From assembly GCA_019637075.1 (NCBI GenBank), contig JAHBWI010000005.1, positions 292,010 through 356,009 on the forward strand: a stretch of 64,000 nucleotides of DNA, written 5' to 3'. Numbering within the stretch: the first letter of the stretch is position 1; each line of letters opens with the position of its first letter. A model generated the notes under the pieces. The model searched no databases and was not told the origin of the DNA. It saw only the letters and a list, made by a program, of their open reading frames with translations. The stretch is from Nitrospiraceae bacterium. GTDB taxonomy: Bacteria > Nitrospirota > Nitrospiria > Nitrospirales > Nitrospiraceae. Position numbers and translations under genes: made by a program. This document shows, piece by piece, positions 63,078 to 64,000 of the stretch.

Positions 63078-63749
63078 TTAGGCGACGGAGCCGTTCAGAT
63101 GATGGAAGGACCCAGGGAGTGGAGGCGCGCCCTTCGAGCGGCCGACGGTGCGCATGGTATAGATGCACAGTGAGAGCACCGCCCCCTCCAGGAGCAGCAG
63201 CCGCCATTGCGCCCCCTGCAGCCATTGCTCATATTCTAGGGATTCGGCCGGCAGTTCCCGCTCGATCCGATTTTCAAAATCCCGAAAGGCCCGCTCGACC
63301 GTCAGATAGAGCGCCCGACCGTCCCCGACCCTCACGTACACTTGCACCTGATCGCGCTTTCCCGTACCGGCAACGGCGGCCAACTGTTTCTTGCTGTCGA
63401 TAAACTCCTTCAGCCTGGCGGAGAGGATCTGGACGCCCGCTTGGAGCCCCGGCGTCTGACTCGTGAGCCGGTTCAATTCCGCCGTCGCCTGATTCAGTCG
63501 CTTCTCAGCGGTTTCCAGCGGCTCAAGAAAAGCCCGCTGCTCGGTCAGCAGATATCCTCGGAAATTGGTTTCCACCTCCACGCTCAGATGCTGGAGCCGC
63601 AGCACTTCTTCCTTGATATGCCCACGCTGCAGTTGCCGTTCCTGCTGCAACCGCCATTGCTCGAACAGATAGAGATGCCCCACAAAGGACAGCCCGATCA
63701 GAAACATGAAGGTCAACACAACGTAGGTGCCACGTAGCATCACCGGCAC
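63078..63749 (-). CDS. Membrane protein with a CHASE3-like sensor domain and no output domain
   Basis: About 223 residues. TM1 (TYVVLTFMFLIGLSFVGHLYLF, about 6-27), an extracytoplasmic helical region (about 30-190) with the CHASE3 hallmark NFRGYLLTEQRAFLEPLETAEKRL (in pieces), TM2 (WRLLLLEGAVLSLCIYTM, about 180-200) and a 25-residue cytoplasmic tail. Proteins with CHASE3 normally continue into kinase or cyclase domains; here nothing follows. It begins 82 bases after the nxrB stop, separated by a strong hairpin, and is probably in the same transcript. GAGGAG lies nine bases before the GTG start at 63749; ATG at 63740 is possible. Confidence 0.7.
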   Translation of the reverse strand: MPVMLRGTYVVLTFMFLIGLSFVGHLYLFEQWRLQQERQLQRGHIKEEVLRLQHLSVEVETNFRGYLLTEQRAFLEPLETAEKRLNQATAELNRLTSQTPGLQAGVQILSARLKEFIDSKKQLAAVAGTGKRDQVQVYVRVGDGRALYLTVERAFRDFENRIERELPAESLEYEQWLQGAQWRLLLLEGAVLSLCIYTMRTVGRSKGAPPLPGSFHHLNGSVA

Positions 63750-63781
63750 GATAGACGACTCCTCTCCGCTGAGATTACAAC

Positions 63782-63810
63782 GGGGACAAGACCATCGATG
63801 GCCTTGCCCC
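63782..63810 (-). terminator. Stem-loop between nxrB and the CHASE3-like gene
   Basis: Minus strand: GGGG-CAAGGCCAT-CG-ATGGTCTTGTCCCC, a near-perfect stem of about 12 pairs with one bulge and one G-U pair. No U-tract follows on the minus strand. It may attenuate read-through from nxr into the next gene, or protect the nxr mRNA end. Confidence 0.55.
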
Positions 63811-63831
63811 CGCCTTGTTACCACTTGATGG

Positions 63832-64000
63832 TTAGAGCCAGTTGACCCGTTCTGCGGGTCGGATGTAGATCGGCTCTTCGACCTGAATCCGCGCCACTTC
63901 CTTGCCCGACTTGTTGAAGCCCAGCACGGTGTCGTTATACATGTCGAACCGCTTCCCGTGAATCTGGGTTTCGAACACTTTCGGGCCCGGAATGACGTCG
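63832..64000 (-). CDS. nxrB: Nitrite oxidoreductase beta subunit NxrB (C-terminal 55 residues)
   Basis: From the window edge the minus strand reads DVIPGPKVFETQIHGKRF... and ends YIRPAERVNWL with a TAA stop at 63832. I recognise this as the C-terminus of Nitrospira NxrB, the iron-sulfur subunit that carries electrons from the molybdopterin subunit NxrA in nitrite oxidation. The four Fe-S cluster motifs are outside the window. nxrA should lie further right on the minus strand, upstream of nxrB. Confidence 0.93.
   Translation of the reverse strand, partial: DVIPGPKVFETQIHGKRFDMYNDTVLGFNKSGKEVARIQVEEPIYIRPAERVNWL

Noticed and set aside
63078..63824. Longer start (63824) for the CHASE3-like protein with a CPRC motif
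   Set aside because: The extra 25 residues lie within the hairpin after nxrB; the GAGGAG site fits the GTG at 63749.

Overview
This is about 64 kb of a GC-rich bacterial chromosome that I assign to the genus Nitrospira (nitrite-oxidising bacteria). The main evidence is at the right edge: the last 169 bases encode, on the minus strand, the C-terminal 55 residues of nitrite oxidoreductase beta subunit (NxrB), recognised from memory of the Nitrospira protein. An actinobacterial-type proteasome operon at the left edge, which Nitrospira is known to carry, agrees with this. I cannot tell canonical from comammox Nitrospira because no amo or hao genes lie in the window. I saw no tRNA, rRNA, CRISPR array, prophage or insertion sequence.

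Left part, 1-24 kb, is mostly housekeeping on the minus strand. It holds the proteasome/pupylation cluster mpa-dop-prcB-prcA-pafA (pafA cut by the window edge, no pup gene visible), thiamine synthesis thiS-thiG-thiE, the division/envelope block ftsE-ftsX-envC-ctpA, and the classic ffh-rpsP-rimM-trmD-rplS-rnhB-yraN operon. Then comes uvrB, divergent from a LexA-like repressor whose promoter and start codon sit in a near-perfect palindrome. Directly behind lexA is the frameshifted tail of a dnaE2-like polymerase gene, apparently the remains of an SOS mutagenesis cassette. FKBP, RhlE-type helicase and RRM protein genes follow.

Middle part, 24-52 kb, is mixed accessory and metabolic content: DUF5069 and M28 peptidase genes, a glycogen-debranching enzyme, two paralogous MFS exporters either side of a BON-domain protein, a GT4 glycosyltransferase, a TolC-like protein, a degenerate CPBP protein, RNase Z-like, DUF3147 and arylamine N-acetyltransferase genes, and a UvrA. 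Two related hairpin repeats flank algH. A nitrilase, an SmbP-like metal-binding protein, a tandem rhodanese, a pentaheme cytochrome c, a histone-deacetylase-like enzyme and an M3 oligopeptidase follow.

Right part, 52-64 kb, starts with a co-directional run of eight small or unusual genes: a winged-helix-like protein, a lipoprotein, an SPFH lipoprotein, a receiver lacking its phosphoacceptor Asp, two microproteins, a normal receiver and a DUF2934 protein. An orphan modA follows. Next is a complete tripartite RND efflux operon whose inner-membrane pump is encoded as two half-genes with a strong internal ribosome-binding site. A secreted protein of unknown function and a membrane protein with only a CHASE3-like sensor domain lie between the pump and nxrB.
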